Assembly: GCA_036656615.1 (NCBI GenBank)
Contig: JAVXHY010000008.1
Location: forward strand, 14,094-78,093
Source of the DNA: CAUPWF01 sp036656615
GTDB taxonomy: Bacteria; Bacillota; Clostridia; Lachnospirales; Lachnospiraceae
Direction: 5' to 3'
Length of the DNA stretch: 64,000 nt
The position numbers were made by a program, and so were the translations under genes. The stretch's first letter is position 1; each line of letters begins with the position of its first letter. Positions 62,319 through 64,000 of the stretch are shown one piece after another. A model generated the notes under the pieces. The model saw nothing but the letters and a program-made list of their open reading frames with translations, was not told where the DNA came from and did no database searches.

Positions 62319-63923
62319 ATGGTAAGTATCAAAGAAATGTTTCAAATTCCTTCAATGGAACGATTAGAAGTAATTGCAGGGCATGGTGGTCTTAATCGAA
62401 AAATAAGTACAGTTACTGTTATGGATGCTTTAGATATTCATAAGTGGATGAAAGGTGGTGAATTTCTGATTACTTCCGGTGGTCCTCTAAAAGATAATCC
62501 AGAATATCTTAGTAGTTTATTAATCAAGTTAGACGCTAATGGTGCCAGCGCTTTTGGAATCAAAACAGAGCGCTTTTTAGGGACAATTCCACTTGATGCA
62601 ATAGAAACTGCAAATCATCTTAACTTTCCCCTTATTAATATTCCAGATGATTTCGCTTTTACCGATATTATCAATCCGGTTTTAGGCGAAATCATAAGCA
62701 GTCAAGCACGACAGTTACGTTTTTCAGAAAAAACCCATCAATCTTTTACTAATCTTGCACTAAAAGAAAAACCTGTAGAGATGATATTAGAAACTTTAAC
62801 CTCTATTATTCATCGTCAGGTTGCTTTTTTTGATACCCAATTTCTGAAAATTTTTGTACCTTCACAAACAGATTTATTTTATCAAGAACTGCTTCATTTA
62901 AATATGGAAACATTCGATTACACTAATCTTTCTGCAAAATATCCCACCTATGAAATCAGTAATGAAACTACAAATTATGGTATTCTGATCCTTGGTGAAA
63001 ATGGTGATATCAGCCAGGAAAACCAAAATATTGCTTTAGAACATGCCGGAGTTATACTTATTTTAGATACACAGAAACGAATTAGCAATAACCAAATTGC
63101 TTCCCGCTTTCGGGATGAATTTATCCATGATATTATTTATAATAATATCAATTCTGAAATTGAATTTCATAACAGAGCCACACTATATCATTGGGATTTT
63201 ACAAATGGCGGTACAATAGTCATTGTCGATATTGATCATTTTAAACAAAATTATACCGAAAAAATAAGCCATAAAAAAAATTTGAATCTAGAAATTTGTA
63301 TGCATACATTATTCCGCTCCATTACCCAAATTGTAAAAACACGATTTACACAAACTGCATACAATAAACTAAATGATTCAATTATATTTATCATTTACGA
63401 AGAACAATCGCTTATTTTATTTCATCAAAAATTGCAGACCGTTTTCGATGAAGTGCGTAAAGAAATAGAACAAAAAACTGGTTTTACAGCCACGGTAGCT
63501 GTAGGACGATATCATAAAAATCCCATGGAACTCCATGAAAGCTTTGAAGAAGCAAAAAAATGCATTCATATTAGTCACAATCTTAATCATAGTAACCAAA
63601 TGGTTTTTTATGACAAACTTGGCATATATAAACTCATTAATTTAGTTCTTGATACAAATGAAGCTACCGAATTATTAGATAAATATATTTATAGCTTACG
63701 CTCATATGATAAAAAAAACAAAAGTGATTTTCTTCCAACTTTTATCTCTATTTGCGAGAATTCTTGGAATCTAAAATCAACCAGCACAGAACTCTTCCTC
63801 CACTATAATACGGTCAAATACCGCTATAGTCGAATTTGCAAGCTATTGAATACGGATTTTAAATGTATGGATGATCGAGTTAATGCTGAAATGGCCATAC
63901 GTATTTATCAAATGATGAAATAG
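62319..63923 (+). CDS. PucR family transcriptional regulator
   Basis: This 534-residue protein has an N-terminal PucR domain at residues 1-125 (SIKEMFQIPSMERLEVIAGHGGLNRKISTVTVMD; GGEFLITSG; NFPLINIPDDFAFTDIINPVL). A central GGDEF-like/PucR middle region follows, and a C-terminal PucR helix-turn-helix (STELFLHYNTVKYRYSRICKLL) ends it. PucR proteins activate purine or other nitrogen catabolic genes. It follows the hydrolase-transporter operon and is its likely activator. Confidence 0.92.
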   Translation: MVSIKEMFQIPSMERLEVIAGHGGLNRKISTVTVMDALDIHKWMKGGEFLITSGGPLKDNPEYLSSLLIKLDANGASAFGIKTERFLGTIPLDAIETANHLNFPLINIPDDFAFTDIINPVLGEIISSQARQLRFSEKTHQSFTNLALKEKPVEMILETLTSIIHRQVAFFDTQFLKIFVPSQTDLFYQELLHLNMETFDYTNLSAKYPTYEISNETTNYGILILGENGDISQENQNIALEHAGVILILDTQKRISNNQIASRFRDEFIHDIIYNNINSEIEFHNRATLYHWDFTNGGTIVIVDIDHFKQNYTEKISHKKNLNLEICMHTLFRSITQIVKTRFTQTAYNKLNDSIIFIIYEEQSLILFHQKLQTVFDEVRKEIEQKTGFTATVAVGRYHKNPMELHESFEEAKKCIHISHNLNHSNQMVFYDKLGIYKLINLVLDTNEATELLDKYIYSLRSYDKKNKSDFLPTFISICENSWNLKSTSTELFLHYNTVKYRYSRICKLLNTDFKCMDDRVNAEMAIRIYQMMK

Positions 63924-64000
63924 CTACCGTCTACTCTCATCCTTGTTATGAAGTAACATATATTCAAACTCCTCTGCCGGAACGGGTTTTGAGTAGTAAT
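63924..64000 (-). CDS. 3' end of an EAL-domain protein (partial)
   Basis: On the minus strand the last 24 codons before TAG (63926-63924) encode YYSKPVPAEEFEYMLLHN, then KDESRR. This matches the C-terminal end of EAL domains, where QGYYYSKPVP is followed by EEFE and a short tail. The rest lies beyond the right edge. Its stop codon abuts the PucR stop (63921-63923) in convergent orientation. Confidence 0.75.
   Translation of the reverse strand, partial: YYSKPVPAEEFEYMLLHNKDESRR

Overview
The window reads as the chromosome of an AT-rich, low-GC Gram-positive anaerobe, most likely a Clostridia member of the Lachnospiraceae type. The basis is the codon and base use, strong GGAGG ribosome binding sites, D-proline reductase (Stickland) genes, a complete selenocysteine system, RbsABC-type sugar import, GntR/LysR/PucR regulators and a Tn916-like element remnant. 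No ribosomal RNA, CRISPR array, prophage or complete insertion sequence was seen. Placement to genus is not possible by reading alone.

Left part (1-10.8 kb): selenium and proline. A partial prdC runs off the left edge on the minus strand. The 98-nt tRNA-Sec gene (selC) lies directly upstream of it, and proline racemase (prdF) is divergent. A seven-gene minus-strand operon then carries yedF, selD, selA, selB, a LysR regulator, a NifS-like desulfurase/selenocysteine lyase and a DUF3343 protein. selD is itself a selenoprotein gene: its true start is at 10050 and codon 16 is an in-frame TGA.

Middle left (11-20.7 kb): an rRNA-type methyltransferase, a 614-aa protein with two helix-turn-helix segments, a CBM9-like protein with nagB and nagA (amino sugar use), and housekeeping membrane proteins (YitT, EamA, AI-2E family, DUF2975 plus an XRE regulator).

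Centre (20.7-42.3 kb): a large sugar/polyol catabolic region in seven transcription units. It holds an RbsABC-type importer, GatY/GatZ tagatose-bisphosphate aldolase, a tagatose-3-epimerase-like isomerase, two xylulokinase-family kinases, four dehydrogenases of the Zn-ADH/SDR types, and a six-gene operon with a glycerol-dehydrogenase-like enzyme, a shikimate-dehydrogenase-like enzyme, a cupin phosphoglucose isomerase, a phosphotriesterase-like lactonase, a KDPG aldolase and a 2-hydroxyacid dehydrogenase. A GntR/UTRA regulator is encoded at the right end. Copies of a dyad ATGT-N4-ACAT lie at or near most of the promoters, so the region looks like one regulon.

Right part (42.3-64 kb): a third FGGY kinase, BrnQ, and a small island (about 45.7-47.9 kb) bounded by fragments of a conjugative-element protein and a response regulator that encloses a LytTR regulator, a DUF3021 protein and a membrane protein. 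Then come ptsI, aspA with a divergent LysR, an ABC-2 exporter, an EAL phosphodiesterase with degenerate GGDEF in an operon with a lipoprotein fused to a 5'-nucleotidase C-terminal domain, and an amidohydrolase / M20 peptidase / unknown transporter / PucR cluster. The last 77 bases hold the 3' end of another EAL protein on the minus strand.
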